From the NCBI RefSeq assembly GCF_017599305.1, contig NZ_JAGFWR010000013.1:107153-171152 (forward strand): a stretch of DNA of 64,000 bases, read 5' to 3'. The position numbers and the translations under genes were made by a program. The notes under the pieces are model-generated. The model was not told the DNA's origin and searched no databases. It was given only the letters and a program-made list of their open reading frames with translations. Below are positions 35,990-44,961 of this stretch, piece after piece (position 1 is the first letter of the stretch; the number at the start of each line of letters is the position of its first letter). The stretch comes from Micromonospora antibiotica. GTDB taxonomy: Bacteria > Actinomycetota > Actinomycetes > Mycobacteriales > Micromonosporaceae.

Positions 35990-37216
35990 TCAGGGGCGGG
36001 TGAAGACCAGGGCGACGTTGTGGCCGCCGAAGCCGAACGAGTTGTTCAGCGCCGCCGGCACGTCCAGGTGGCGGACCTTGTTCGCGGCCACGTCCATGTC
36101 GAGGCCGTCGTCCGGGTCGTCCAGGTTGATCGTCGGCGGGATGACGCCGTCGCGGATGGTCAGGATGGTGGCGATCGACTCCAACGCGCCGGCCGCGCCG
36201 AGCAGGTGCCCGGTCATCGACTTGGTGGCGGTCAGCACCGGATGGTCACCGAGCGCCCGGTGCAGCGCCTTGATCTCGGCCAGGTCGCCCACCGGCGTCG
36301 AGGTGGCGTGCGCGTTGACGTGCACGATGTCGGCCTTGGCCACGTCCGCGTCGGCGATCGCCTTGGCGATGGCCCGGATCGCGCCGGCCCCCTCGGGGTG
36401 CGGCTGGACGATGTCGTACCCGTCGGAGGTGATGCCCGCACCGGCGAGCCGGGCGTAGACGTGCGCGCCCCGTGCGGCGGCGTGGTCGGCGCGCTCCAGC
36501 ACCAGGATGCCGGCGCCCTCGCCGAGGACGAAGCCGTCGCGGCTCTTGTCCCACGGCCGGGAGGCCTGCTCCGGCTCGTCGTTACGGGTCGACATGGCCC
36601 GCATGGAGCTGAACCCGGCGATCGGCAGTGGGTGGATGACCGCTTCGGTGCCGCCGGCCACCACCACGTCGGCCCGGCCGGACCGGATCATGTCCAGGCC
36701 GAGTGCGATCGCCTCCGCGCCGGTCGCGCAGGCGCTCGCCACCGAGTGCACCCCGGCCTGCGCGCCCAGCTCCAACCCCACCCAGGCGGCGGGACCGTTG
36801 GGCATCAGCATCGGGATGGTGTGCGGGGAGACCCGGCGCGGGCCGGACGCCTCCAGGATGTCGTCCTGCGCGAGCAGGGTCAGGGCGCCCCCGATGCCCG
36901 AGCCGACGCTGGCCCCCAACCGCTCCGGGTCGAGCCCGGAGTCGGCGAGCCCGGAGTCCGCCCAGGCCTGCTGCGCCGCGATGAGCGCGATCGCCTCGGA
37001 GCGGTCCAGCCGGCGCAGCTTGACCCGGTCCAGCACCTCGGTCGGTTCCACCGCGAGTTGGGCGGCGATCCGGACCGGGAGCTGGCCGGCCCACTCCTGG
37101 GTGAGCGGACCCACCCCGGAGCGGCCGGCGAGCATGGCGTCCCAGGTCGACGCGACGTCCCCGCCCAGCGGGGTGGTCGCGCCGAGCCCGGTGACGACGA
37201 CGTCGATGCGACTCAT
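35990..37216 (-). CDS. fabF: Beta-ketoacyl-ACP synthase II
   Basis: This 408-residue condensing enzyme extends acyl-ACP by two carbons in fatty-acid synthase II. The active-site Cys163 is in SVASACATGAEAI, and the two catalytic histidines are in VNAHATSTPVGD and KSMTGHLLGAAG, in the usual order and near the E. coli positions. It ends the fabD-fabH-acpP-fabF operon, one base after acpP. Confidence 0.96.
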   Translation of the reverse strand: MSRIDVVVTGLGATTPLGGDVASTWDAMLAGRSGVGPLTQEWAGQLPVRIAAQLAVEPTEVLDRVKLRRLDRSEAIALIAAQQAWADSGLADSGLDPERLGASVGSGIGGALTLLAQDDILEASGPRRVSPHTIPMLMPNGPAAWVGLELGAQAGVHSVASACATGAEAIALGLDMIRSGRADVVVAGGTEAVIHPLPIAGFSSMRAMSTRNDEPEQASRPWDKSRDGFVLGEGAGILVLERADHAAARGAHVYARLAGAGITSDGYDIVQPHPEGAGAIRAIAKAIADADVAKADIVHVNAHATSTPVGDLAEIKALHRALGDHPVLTATKSMTGHLLGAAGALESIATILTIRDGVIPPTINLDDPDDGLDMDVAANKVRHLDVPAALNNSFGFGGHNVALVFTRP

Positions 37217-37217
37217 C

Positions 37218-37457
37218 TCAGGACTGCGCCTCGATGAAGCTGACGGCGTCCCCGACGGTCTTCAGGTTCTGCACCTCGTTGTCCGGGATCTTGACGCCGA
37301 ACTTCTCCTCGGCGGCGACCACGACCTCCACCATCGACAGCGAGTCGACGTCGAGGTCGTCGGTGAAGGACTTCCCCTCGGCCACGTCGTCCGGGTTCAC
37401 CCCGGCAACCTCTTCGAGGATCTCGGCGAGGCCGGAGGTGATCTCGTCACGGGTCAT
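37218..37457 (-). CDS. acpP: Acyl carrier protein
   Basis: This 79-residue acidic protein carries growing acyl chains on a phosphopantetheine arm attached to Ser39 in DVDSLSMVEVV. Four-helix ACP spacing and composition are typical. It lies between fabH and fabF, which identifies it as the fatty-acid rather than a polyketide ACP. Confidence 0.96.
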   Translation of the reverse strand: MTRDEITSGLAEILEEVAGVNPDDVAEGKSFTDDLDVDSLSMVEVVVAAEEKFGVKIPDNEVQNLKTVGDAVSFIEAQS

Positions 37458-37533
37458 TGCGGTGGGTTCCTCTCATCGGGGTTTGTTCTCCGCCGGATGG
37501 CGGTGCGCCGCGGTCGCCGACCACGGCGGGTCT

Positions 37534-38478
37534 TCAGGGGCAGCGGACGACCTGACCGGCGTAGGTCAGACCGCCGCCGAAACCGAACAGCAGCACCGGT
37601 GCGCCCGAGGGCACCTCCCGGCGCTCGACCAGCTTGGACAGGGCCAGCGGCACGCTCGCCGCCGAGGTGTTGCCGGACTCGACGATGTCCTTGGCGATGA
37701 TCGCCTGCGGGATGTTCAGCCGCTTGGCGATGCCGTCGATGATCCGCGAGTTGGCCTGGTGCGGCACGAACGCGGCCAGCTCGGACGGGTCGACGCCGGC
37801 CTTCTCGCACGCCTGCAGGGCCAGCGGGGCCAGCGCGGTGGTGGCCCAGCGGAACACCGACTGCCCCTCCTGCGCGATGTACGGCCGCCAGCCCTCGATG
37901 CGTACCGCGTCGCTCTTGTCCGGTGCGGAACCCCACACCACCGGGCCGATCCCGGCCGGCTCGTCGCCGGTGGTGGCGGTGACCACCGCGGCACCCGCGC
38001 CGTCGGCGAAGATGATGCAGGTGGAGCGATCCGTCCAGTCGGTGAAGTCGGAGAGCTTCTCCGCGCCGATGACCAGCGCGTTGCGCGACGCGCCGGCCCG
38101 GATGGCGTGGTCGACGGTGCCCAACGCGTAGGCGAAGCCGGAGCAGGCGGTGTTGAGGTCGAACGCGCCCGGGGCGGTGATGCCCAGCTTGGCGGCGACC
38201 CGGCAGGCCACGTTGGGGCTGCGGTCGATCGAGGTGCAGGTGGCGACGACCACCAGATCGATGTCGGCGGCGGTGAGGCCCGAGTTGGCAAGCGCCTTGT
38301 CGGCGGCGGCGGTGGCCATGTCGGCGACCGTCTCGCCGTCGGCGATGCGCCGGCTGGCGATGCCGACCCGGTCCCGGATCCACTCGTCGTTGGTGTCGAC
38401 GAACTGGGCGATGTCGTTGTTGGTCACCACCCGGGAAGGCTGGTAGTGCCCGAGGGCGACGATCCGACTGCCGCTCAT
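37534..38478 (-). CDS. fabH: Beta-ketoacyl-ACP synthase III
   Basis: This 314-residue enzyme starts fatty-acid synthesis by condensing an acyl-CoA starter with malonyl-ACP. Cys112 is in DLNTACSGFAYAL, His in VPHQANSRI and Asn in ESGNTSAAS, the standard triad. Actinomycete FabH accepts branched starters, which the fused E1 dehydrogenase at 58 kb could supply. Its ATG overlaps the fabD stop as ATGA. Confidence 0.96.
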   Translation of the reverse strand: MSGSRIVALGHYQPSRVVTNNDIAQFVDTNDEWIRDRVGIASRRIADGETVADMATAAADKALANSGLTAADIDLVVVATCTSIDRSPNVACRVAAKLGITAPGAFDLNTACSGFAYALGTVDHAIRAGASRNALVIGAEKLSDFTDWTDRSTCIIFADGAGAAVVTATTGDEPAGIGPVVWGSAPDKSDAVRIEGWRPYIAQEGQSVFRWATTALAPLALQACEKAGVDPSELAAFVPHQANSRIIDGIAKRLNIPQAIIAKDIVESGNTSAASVPLALSKLVERREVPSGAPVLLFGFGGGLTYAGQVVRCP

Positions 38479-39644
38479 GCCTGGCCTCCGATGCGGGCGA
38501 TGGGGCGGCCCGGCGCGACCGGGTCGTCCTGGTGGGCGAGCCACTCGGTGAGCGGGCCGCTGTCGTGGGCGGTCACCTCGACCGGTCCCTGCCGGGTGGT
38601 GATCTGCCCGAGCACCTGGCCGGTGCTCAGTTCGGCGCCCTCGGTGAGACCCTCCACCGGGGCGAAGGTGCCCACGGCGGGGGCGACGACGACCCGGGAG
38701 CGCGACGTCGGCCGGCGACCGGGCGGGCCGCTGTGCCGGGCGATCAGGTCCCGGGCGGCGGGCAGGTCGGCGGGGGTGTTCAGGGTGACGATCTCCGGTG
38801 CACCGGTGGCCTTGAGCTCCCGCTTGACCAGCCCGGCGAGGGTGCCGGCCGGGGGGAGTTCGAGCACGCCGGTGACCCCCAGGTCGGCCAGCGTCCGCAT
38901 GCACAGGTCCCAGCGCACCGGCGCGGTGACCTGCCGGACCAGCCGGTGGACCAGTTCCCGGCCGTGCGGGACGGCAGTGCCGTCGAGGTCGGAGAGCAGG
39001 ATCCGGACCGGGGCCGACGGGGTGATCCCGGCGGCGACGACGGCCAGCGCCTCCTCGGCGGGGGCCATGTAGGGGGTGTGGAACGCCCCGGCGACCTGGA
39101 GCCGGATGATCCGGGCCTTCGCGGGGGGCTCGGCGGCGAGCTTGTCCAGGGCGTCGAGCGTGCCGGCGGCCACCACCTGGCCACCGCCGTTGCGGTTGGC
39201 CGGGTGCAGCCCGTGGGTGGCCAGGGCGGCGAGCACCTCGTCCGGGTCGCCGCCGAGGACGGCGGCCATCCCGGTCGATTCCAGGGAACAGGCGGCGGCC
39301 ATCTCCCGGCCGCGTACCCCGGCGAGGGTGATCGCCGTCTCGGCGGAGAACACCCCGGCCAGTGCGGCGGCGGCCAGCTCGCCGACGCTGTGCCCGGCGA
39401 CCAGGTCCACGTCGTGCAGGGGCAGTTGCTCGGCGGCCAGCAGGGCCGAGGCCACCAGCAGCGGCTGGGTGCGGGCGGTGTCGCGGATCTCGTCGGCGTC
39501 CGCCTCGGTGCCGAGCCGGACCAGGTCGACCCCGGCCGGCACGGACCACCAACGCAGCCGTGACTCGACGCCACGCAGGGCGAGCCAGGGCGTCAGGAAG
39601 CCGGGCTTCTGGGAACCCTGGCCGGGAGAGAGGACGGCGAGCAC
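38475..39644 (-). CDS. fabD: Malonyl-CoA:ACP transacylase with C-terminal lipoyl-like domain
   Basis: This protein loads malonyl groups onto ACP. The catalytic Ser86 is in GHSVGE and the His is in AGAFHTPYM. The transacylase part ends near residue 305. Residues about 320-389 form a second domain with VGTFAPVEGLTEGAELSTGQVLGQI and GPLTEWLAHQDDPVAPGRPIARI, which reads like a biotinyl/lipoyl carrier fold without the modifiable lysine. The start is the GTG at 39644, giving the usual MLAVLSPGQGSQ opening; there is no start codon between it and non-homologous sequence. It is the first gene of the fab operon. Confidence 0.93.
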   Translation of the reverse strand: MLAVLSPGQGSQKPGFLTPWLALRGVESRLRWWSVPAGVDLVRLGTEADADEIRDTARTQPLLVASALLAAEQLPLHDVDLVAGHSVGELAAAALAGVFSAETAITLAGVRGREMAAACSLESTGMAAVLGGDPDEVLAALATHGLHPANRNGGGQVVAAGTLDALDKLAAEPPAKARIIRLQVAGAFHTPYMAPAEEALAVVAAGITPSAPVRILLSDLDGTAVPHGRELVHRLVRQVTAPVRWDLCMRTLADLGVTGVLELPPAGTLAGLVKRELKATGAPEIVTLNTPADLPAARDLIARHSGPPGRRPTSRSRVVVAPAVGTFAPVEGLTEGAELSTGQVLGQITTRQGPVEVTAHDSGPLTEWLAHQDDPVAPGRPIARIGGQA

Positions 39645-39777
39645 GTCTATGACTCTTCCCGATACCCCCGGGTAAGCGCTGTGCGGGCTGACACCAAACC
39701 GCACTAGAAGTCTTGGAGGTTTCCTACAAACATCGGTGGTGATCGTCGTCCAGCGGTGCTGCTCAGGCTACCCGGGG
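39645..39777 (-). promoter_or_regulatory. fab operon promoter region
   Basis: This 133-base gap separates fasR from fabD. On the minus strand it holds GTTTGTAGGAAACCTCC followed by CAAGACTTCTAGTGCGG, the least GC-rich stretch nearby. It is a reasonable place for FasR binding and the fabD promoter, but no exact consensus was verified. Confidence 0.45.
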
Positions 39778-40986
39778 TCATTTCTGGCTCGGCCCGGGTA
39801 TCCCGGCCGGCGCGATCGGATCCAGCCGGCCCACCGTCAGCGCGACCTGGAGGGCGAACGCGTCCCGGGGGGTCAGGGGCGAGAATCCGGTCACCTCGGC
39901 GATCCGACGCAGTCGGTAACGCACGGTGTTGGGGTGGACGAACAGGGCACGGGCCGCGCTCTCCAGCGTCCCACCGGCGGCGAAGAAGGCGTCCAACGTC
40001 TCCAGCAGTTCGCCGCCGGCACGCACCAGGGCGGCGTACACGTCGTGGCGCAGCCGGCGGCGGGCCTCGGCGTCACCGGCGAGGGCCCGTTCGGGCAGCA
40101 GGTCCGCCGCCGGCACCGGCCGGGGCGCGGTCGGCCAGGCCGGCGCCGCCCGGTAGCCGGCCAACGCGGCCCGTGCCGAGTCCGTCGCCTCGTCCAGACT
40201 GGGTACGGCGGGACCGACCACCACCGGCCCGTCACCGAACCCGGGGAGCAGCTTCTCGGTGGCGGCCATCGGGTCGGCCGCGCCACCGAGCACGATCACC
40301 AGCCGGTCGCCGTGCACACCGCCGATCACCTCCACCCCGATCCGGCGGGCGTACCGGTAGACGGTGTGCAGCACGGCGGACACCTCCCCGCCGGGGGACC
40401 GCCCGACGGCCACCGCCACCGGTGGGGCGTCCGCCCAGCCCAGTGCGGCGGCCCGGCTGGCCAGCACGTCGGGGGAGTCCCCGCGCAGCAGGGCGTCGAC
40501 CAGCAGCGCCTGCAACCGGGCGTCCCAGGAGCCCCGGGACTCGGCGGCGCGGGCGTACACCCGGGCGGCGGCGAAGGCGATCTCCCGGGAGAACCGCAGC
40601 ACCGCCTCGCGTAGCTGCTGCTCCTCGCCGGGCGCGGCCAGGTGCGACACCTGCTCCTCGACCACGTCGATGGTCACCTTGATCAGCGCGACCGTCTGCT
40701 GGAGGCTGATCGACCGGGCCAGGGCCAGCGGCGCGGTGGCGAAGACCTCGTCGGACACCTCCTGGGTGCTGTCGGTGGTGCCACCGCCGGAACCCAGCCA
40801 CTCGACCAGGGACCGGGCCCCGGCCTGCGCCACCAGCATCACCCAGGAGCGCTGCTCGGCCGGCAGCTCACGGAACCAGGGCAGACTCTCGTCCATCCGG
40901 GCCACGCTGGCCGTGGCCAGCGCCCCCGCCGCCCGTTCGATCCGGCGCAGGGTGGCCGTCAGTTCCATCCCGTCCGGCTCGCTCAC
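39778..40986 (-). CDS. fasR: Fatty-acid biosynthesis regulator, PucR/CdaR type
   Basis: This 402-residue regulator has an N-terminal helical sensory region, a central GGDEF-like PucR domain (VAVGRSPGGEVSAVL, RRIGVEVIGG) and the C-terminal PucR helix-turn-helix ARALFVHPNTVRYRLRRIAEVTG. Its place directly before fabD, the same strand and this architecture match FasR, which activates fabD-fabH-acpP-fabF in Streptomyces and the equivalent mycobacterial genes. The same gene order (aceE region, fasR, fabD) is known in Mycobacterium. Confidence 0.92.
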   Translation of the reverse strand: MSEPDGMELTATLRRIERAAGALATASVARMDESLPWFRELPAEQRSWVMLVAQAGARSLVEWLGSGGGTTDSTQEVSDEVFATAPLALARSISLQQTVALIKVTIDVVEEQVSHLAAPGEEQQLREAVLRFSREIAFAAARVYARAAESRGSWDARLQALLVDALLRGDSPDVLASRAAALGWADAPPVAVAVGRSPGGEVSAVLHTVYRYARRIGVEVIGGVHGDRLVIVLGGAADPMAATEKLLPGFGDGPVVVGPAVPSLDEATDSARAALAGYRAAPAWPTAPRPVPAADLLPERALAGDAEARRRLRHDVYAALVRAGGELLETLDAFFAAGGTLESAARALFVHPNTVRYRLRRIAEVTGFSPLTPRDAFALQVALTVGRLDPIAPAGIPGPSQK

Positions 40987-41036
40987 CGCTCCAGCGTGAC
41001 ATGCCCTGAGCAGGGACTCGACGCCGGCTCCGGGGC

Positions 41037-41066
41037 GACCCGCCGGGGGCGGGCCACCGGCGGGTC
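41037..41066 (-). terminator. Terminator after the CBM2 protein gene
   Basis: A perfect 10-base-pair stem (41037-41046 with 41057-41066) lies downstream of the minus-strand stop at 41092. Confidence 0.75.
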
Positions 41067-41091
41067 GGGGTGCAGGTCGGCGGTGCGGAGT

Positions 41092-42171
41092 TCAGCTGGT
41101 GACGGTCAGGTGCACCACCCAGCGCACCTGGGGGGACGGGCAGGGGGTCGGCTGGTGCCGGCAGAGGTTGTCGGTGATGGTGGAGACGTCGACCCGGCCG
41201 GGGGCGGTCGCCACGTAGCGGGCGATGAGCGGCTGGCCGCTCGGGTAGCCGCCGGTCACCTCGGCGGGCACGACGACCCCGGCGGGGGAGAGCGTCGGGG
41301 GCAGGTAGTTGCTGGCCAGGCTCACCACGAGCGTGTCACCGACGCGCAGCGTGAGGTCACGCTGGTTGTCGGGCGCGGAGACGACGACGGTCTGCCCGGC
41401 GTTGGTCGGCGGCAGCTCGATGACCGCGACCTGCAGCCGCCACAGCACGCTCGCCGGGGCGCACGGCGGGGTGGTGTGCCGGCAGGCGTAGTCGGTGTGG
41501 GTGGTCAGCTCGGCGGTGCCCGGGGTCACGGCCCGCAGCGTCGCCACGAGGGGTTGCCCGGTCGGGAAGCCGCCGCTGGTCGACACGGGGGTCAGCGCGT
41601 TGCCGGTGGTGGTGACCGGCAGGTAGTCGGCCGGCAGGGTCACGCCCAGCGTCTGCCCGACGTACAGGGTGACGGTGCGCTGGTTGTCGATCTCGCGGAC
41701 GGTGACGTCGGCCCCGGTCGGCGGGCTGGTGGTGGTCGGCGGGACGGCGTCGTTGGTGCAGCTCGGCGTGGGTGCGGTGGTGGGTCCGGCGAGCTGGACA
41801 CCGAAGGCGGTCGACGCGCCCGACGGCAGCACCCCGTTGTACGGAGCGTTGGTCGCGGTCGCGGTGCCGCCCGTCGCGGCGATCGAGGTGTTCCAGGACG
41901 ACACGATCCGTTGGCCGTCGGCGAGCGGCCAGGTGACCGTCCACCGGGTGGCGGTCGCCGACGAGGTGTTCGCGACGGTGAAGGTGACGATCTGGCCGCC
42001 ACTCTCACCGCTGCCCCAGCGGGAGTCGACCCGGACCGTGGCGGTGCACCCGCCGGCCGGGGTGGCGGTGGCGGGCGTGCCACTGGCGATCGTGGTCATA
42101 CCGAGGGCGGCGACGGTGGTGGCGGCGAGGATGCCGCCCGCCGTCAGGACGGACCGCCTGGAAGCGATCAT
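41092..42171 (-). CDS. Secreted CBM2 protein with two duplicated C-terminal domains, no catalytic domain
   Basis: This 359-residue exported protein has a Tat-like signal (ASRRSVLTAGG), a CBM2 (about 42-138, GGCTATVRVDSRWG through SCTN) and a TTTSPP linker. Two similar domains of about 95 residues follow. Each carries an IDNQRTVTLYVGQTLGV-type opening, a PxxYLPxT segment, a GGxPxGQPL turn and a Cys pair (CRHTTPPC, CRHQPTPC). The repeats resemble chagasin-like or Ig-like binding domains. It should bind cellulose or chitin and present the repeats. The second ATG is chosen because GGAGGA is seven bases before it. Confidence 0.82.
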   Translation of the reverse strand: MIASRRSVLTAGGILAATTVAALGMTTIASGTPATATPAGGCTATVRVDSRWGSGESGGQIVTFTVANTSSATATRWTVTWPLADGQRIVSSWNTSIAATGGTATATNAPYNGVLPSGASTAFGVQLAGPTTAPTPSCTNDAVPPTTTSPPTGADVTVREIDNQRTVTLYVGQTLGVTLPADYLPVTTTGNALTPVSTSGGFPTGQPLVATLRAVTPGTAELTTHTDYACRHTTPPCAPASVLWRLQVAVIELPPTNAGQTVVVSAPDNQRDLTLRVGDTLVVSLASNYLPPTLSPAGVVVPAEVTGGYPSGQPLIARYVATAPGRVDVSTITDNLCRHQPTPCPSPQVRWVVHLTVTS

Positions 42172-42252
42172 CGCCATTCCTCCGATCCGGCTGATCTCCG
42201 GCCGGGCGCGGCGTCGGACGACAGGTGCTGGCCGGGAAGCCCCTGGTAACGC

Positions 42253-42281
42253 ACCATATGACCGCCCGGGAGAGCAGTCAA
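42253..42281 (-). promoter_or_regulatory. Strong sigma-70-type promoter for the CBM2 protein
   Basis: On the minus strand TTGACT and TATGGT are separated by exactly 17 bases, leaving a leader of about 75 bases. AT-rich sequence (GATGTAAATCTA) sits just upstream of the -35 box. Confidence 0.75.
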
Positions 42282-42374
42282 TAGATTTACATCAATGCGT
42301 GTGAAGCTCTCTGCGTGCCCCTCGCTGACGGACCGGGTGCCACGTCGTCGGGGAGGCCGACCGGGCCGCCCGGG

Positions 42375-43040
42375 TCACGGCGGCGGCACCGGCAGGGCCA
42401 ACTCCTGGGCCAGGATCGCCGCCTGCACCCGGCTGCGCAGCGCCAACTTCGCCAGGATCCGGCTGACATGGGTCTTGGCGGTGCTCTCCGCCACCGCCAG
42501 CCGGTCGGCGATCTGCTGGTTGGACAGGCCGCCGCCCAGACAGGCCAGCACGTCCCGCTCCCGGGGGGTCAACGCGGCCACGGCGGCCCGCTCCGCCCCA
42601 CCGACGCCCGGCGCGGTCGCCGCGAAGGCCGCGATCAGACGCCGGGTCAGGGTCGGGGCGATCACCCCCTCACCCCGGGCGACCGTACGCACCGCCGCCA
42701 CCAGCCCGGCCGCGCCGGTGTCCTTGAGCAGGAAACCGGCCGCCCCGGCACGCAGCGCGCCGAAGACGTACTCGTCGAGGTCGAAGGTGGTCAGGACCAG
42801 CACCTCGGCGGTGCCGGCGGCGACGATCTCCCGGGTCGCCGACACCCCGTCCAACCGGGGCATCCGGACGTCGAGCACCGCCACGTCGGGGCGCAGCTCC
42901 CGGCAGAGCCGGACCGCCGCCTCCCCGTCGGCCGCCTCGCCCACCACCTCGATCTCCGGCGCACCGGCCAGGATCAACACCAGACCGGCCCGCACCGCCG
43001 CCTGGTCGTCGGCCAGCACGACCCGCACCGGGGCGGTCAC
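42375..43040 (-). CDS. NarL/LuxR-type response regulator
   Basis: This 221-residue regulator has a receiver domain (VVLADDQAAVRAG acidic pocket, phosphoacceptor Asp in VAVLDVRMP, Lys in FLLKDTG) and a LuxR helix-turn-helix (LTPRERDVLACLGGGLSNQQIADRL). Its GTG overlaps the kinase stop by four bases, making a coupled two-component pair. The stimulus and regulon are unknown; the upstream membrane gene is divergent. Confidence 0.95.
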   Translation of the reverse strand: MTAPVRVVLADDQAAVRAGLVLILAGAPEIEVVGEAADGEAAVRLCRELRPDVAVLDVRMPRLDGVSATREIVAAGTAEVLVLTTFDLDEYVFGALRAGAAGFLLKDTGAAGLVAAVRTVARGEGVIAPTLTRRLIAAFAATAPGVGGAERAAVAALTPRERDVLACLGGGLSNQQIADRLAVAESTAKTHVSRILAKLALRSRVQAAILAQELALPVPPP

Positions 43041-44227
43041 CCCGACGCCCCGGTGGGCAACGCCGCCCGGACCCGCCAACACCCGTCCCGCAGGCCACCG
43101 GTGAACTGCCCGTCGAGCAGGGTGGCCCGCTCCCGCATCCCGATCAGCCCCGCGCCGCCACCCGGCAGCCCCGCACCGACCGCCGCCGAGGCACCGGCCC
43201 CGCCGGAACCGACCGGGTTCTCCACCGTCACCACCACCTCCGTCGGCCGGTACGCCACGGTCAGCTCCGCCGTGCCCCTGCCATGGCGCAGCGCATTGGT
43301 CAACGACTCCTGCACGATCCGGTACGCCGCCAGGTCGACCCCGACCGGCAGCTCCCGGGACCGGCCCTCGACCGTCGTGCGGACCCGCAGACCGGCCGCA
43401 GCCATCCGGTCCAGCAGCTGGTCCAACTCGTCCAGGCGGACCCGGGTGGCCTCCTGCGCCGGATCGACGGACGGCTCCCGCAGAAACCCGATGACCTGCC
43501 GCATCTCGGCCATCCCCTGCACGCTGCTCTCCCGGATCACCCGCAGCGCAGCGTCGACCCGGGGCCGGTCCAGCCCGGGCGCGGCGAGCACGGCGGTGGC
43601 GTGCAGGGCCACCGCGCTGAGGTGGTTGGCCACCACGTCGTGCAGCTCGCGGGCCATCCGGGCCCGCTCGGCCAGCACCGCCTGCCGCCGGTCCAGCTCG
43701 ACCAGCCGGGCGGTCTGCTCGGCGCGGGCCCGTTCGGCCGACGCCTGGTCCCGGTACTGCCGCACGCTGACCCCGGTGACCACCGGCAGGACCCCGAGCA
43801 GCGCGAACGGCACCCCGACGGCGGCACCCCGAAAACCCCAGACCAGCAGGCCGAGGGCGGTGCTGCCGACACTGAGCCCGACGGTGACCCGCAGCAGCCA
43901 GCGCCGCAACGGGGGTGGACCGTACACGCACGTGTCGTACAACACCTGGGTGTAGATCACGGTGCTGCCGACCGAGACGCCGAGCGCGGCGTCGGCCAGC
44001 ACCGCCCCGGTGCCCACCGCCAGACCGGTCCGGGTCGCCACCCGGCGCAGCCCGACGGCCACGCTCACCGCCAGCAGCGGCAGCAGGAAACACACCCTCG
44101 GCACGTCCGGCGCCCAGGGGAACTGGGGTTGCAGACCGGCACCCCACACCGCCAGGCCGCCGATCAGGGAGGCCCCGGCCAGGGCCAGGTCGCGTCCCGG
44201 CCGGCCGGAGCCGGCCCAGCCCGGCAT
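43037..44227 (-). CDS. Sensor histidine kinase, NarX/HisKA_3 type
   Basis: This 396-residue kinase has about five N-terminal membrane helices with short loops (no large sensor domain), a dimerisation helix with the phosphoacceptor His in RARMARELHDVVANHLSAV, and a degenerate HATPase with YRIVQESLTNALRHG (N box) and GAGLIGMRERATLLDG (G box). A membrane-embedded signal is likely. The ATG at 44227 is chosen for spacing from GGGAG; ATG at 44233 is the alternative. Confidence 0.9.
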   Translation of the reverse strand: MPGWAGSGRPGRDLALAGASLIGGLAVWGAGLQPQFPWAPDVPRVCFLLPLLAVSVAVGLRRVATRTGLAVGTGAVLADAALGVSVGSTVIYTQVLYDTCVYGPPPLRRWLLRVTVGLSVGSTALGLLVWGFRGAAVGVPFALLGVLPVVTGVSVRQYRDQASAERARAEQTARLVELDRRQAVLAERARMARELHDVVANHLSAVALHATAVLAAPGLDRPRVDAALRVIRESSVQGMAEMRQVIGFLREPSVDPAQEATRVRLDELDQLLDRMAAAGLRVRTTVEGRSRELPVGVDLAAYRIVQESLTNALRHGRGTAELTVAYRPTEVVVTVENPVGSGGAGASAAVGAGLPGGGAGLIGMRERATLLDGQFTGGLRDGCWRVRAALPTGASG

Positions 44228-44421
44228 CCGCATGCTCCCGATCCCATCACACCCCCGGCCCGGTCCCCTCCGACCTGGGCAGGACACCGCGCGCCCGGCC
44301 GTCCGTCGAAGGAGGTACGCCGGGCCGCCGGTCCGTCGAACGATGGACCCGCAACTCGTCCCCGCCGGTGAGGTGGGTGCCGGCCCGCCCCGGCACGCTG
44401 GAACCGAACGGGGAGGTGTGC

Positions 44422-44961
44422 ATGCTGCTGACGATCATCATCGGCTGCGAGATCGGATTCTGGGTGCTGCTCGTCGCCGGGCTGATCGCCCGGTACCCGC
44501 TGCGTCGACCCCGACTCGGGGCGGCGCTGCTGGTCTGCGTCCCGCTGGTCGACCTGGTGCTGCTGGTGGTGGCGGCGGTGGACCTGCGCCGGGGTGCCAC
44601 CGCGGACGCCACCCACGGGCTGGCCGCCATCTACCTCGGCTTCTCGGTGGCGTTCGGGCACTCCCTGATCCGCTGGGCGGACCAGCGCTTCGCCCACCGG
44701 TTCGCGGGCGGGCCGCCGCCGGTGAAGCCGCCCCGGTACGGCTGGGCGCGGGCCCGGTACGAGTGGCGGGAGTGGGGGAAGGCGCTGCTCGGTTGGGCCG
44801 TCGCGTGTGCCCTGCTCGTCACCGCGATCGTGATCGTCGGTGACGACGAGCGCACCCGGGAGCTGTCGGACTGGATCCGAAACCTCACCGTCGGGCTGCT
44901 GATCTGGCTGGTCGCGTTCCCGGTCTGGGAGACGATCTTCCCGCGTCGACCCAAGTCCTGA
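44422..44961 (+). CDS. Four-helix integral membrane protein of unknown function
   Basis: This 179-residue protein has helices at about 2-22, 34-55, 65-80 and 120-145, plus a weaker final helix, with a conserved-looking cytoplasmic WARARYEWREWGKALLGW segment. The topology recalls small hypothetical actinobacterial membrane proteins encoded near regulators. The ATG follows GGGAGG. It diverges from the two-component operon and could be one of its targets. Confidence 0.75.
   Translation: MLLTIIIGCEIGFWVLLVAGLIARYPLRRPRLGAALLVCVPLVDLVLLVVAAVDLRRGATADATHGLAAIYLGFSVAFGHSLIRWADQRFAHRFAGGPPPVKPPRYGWARARYEWREWGKALLGWAVACALLVTAIVIVGDDERTRELSDWIRNLTVGLLIWLVAFPVWETIFPRRPKS

Noticed and set aside
35990..39644. 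Possible polyketide synthase locus
   Set aside because: Gene order, sizes and the FasR neighbour show primary fatty-acid synthesis; no PKS modules are present.
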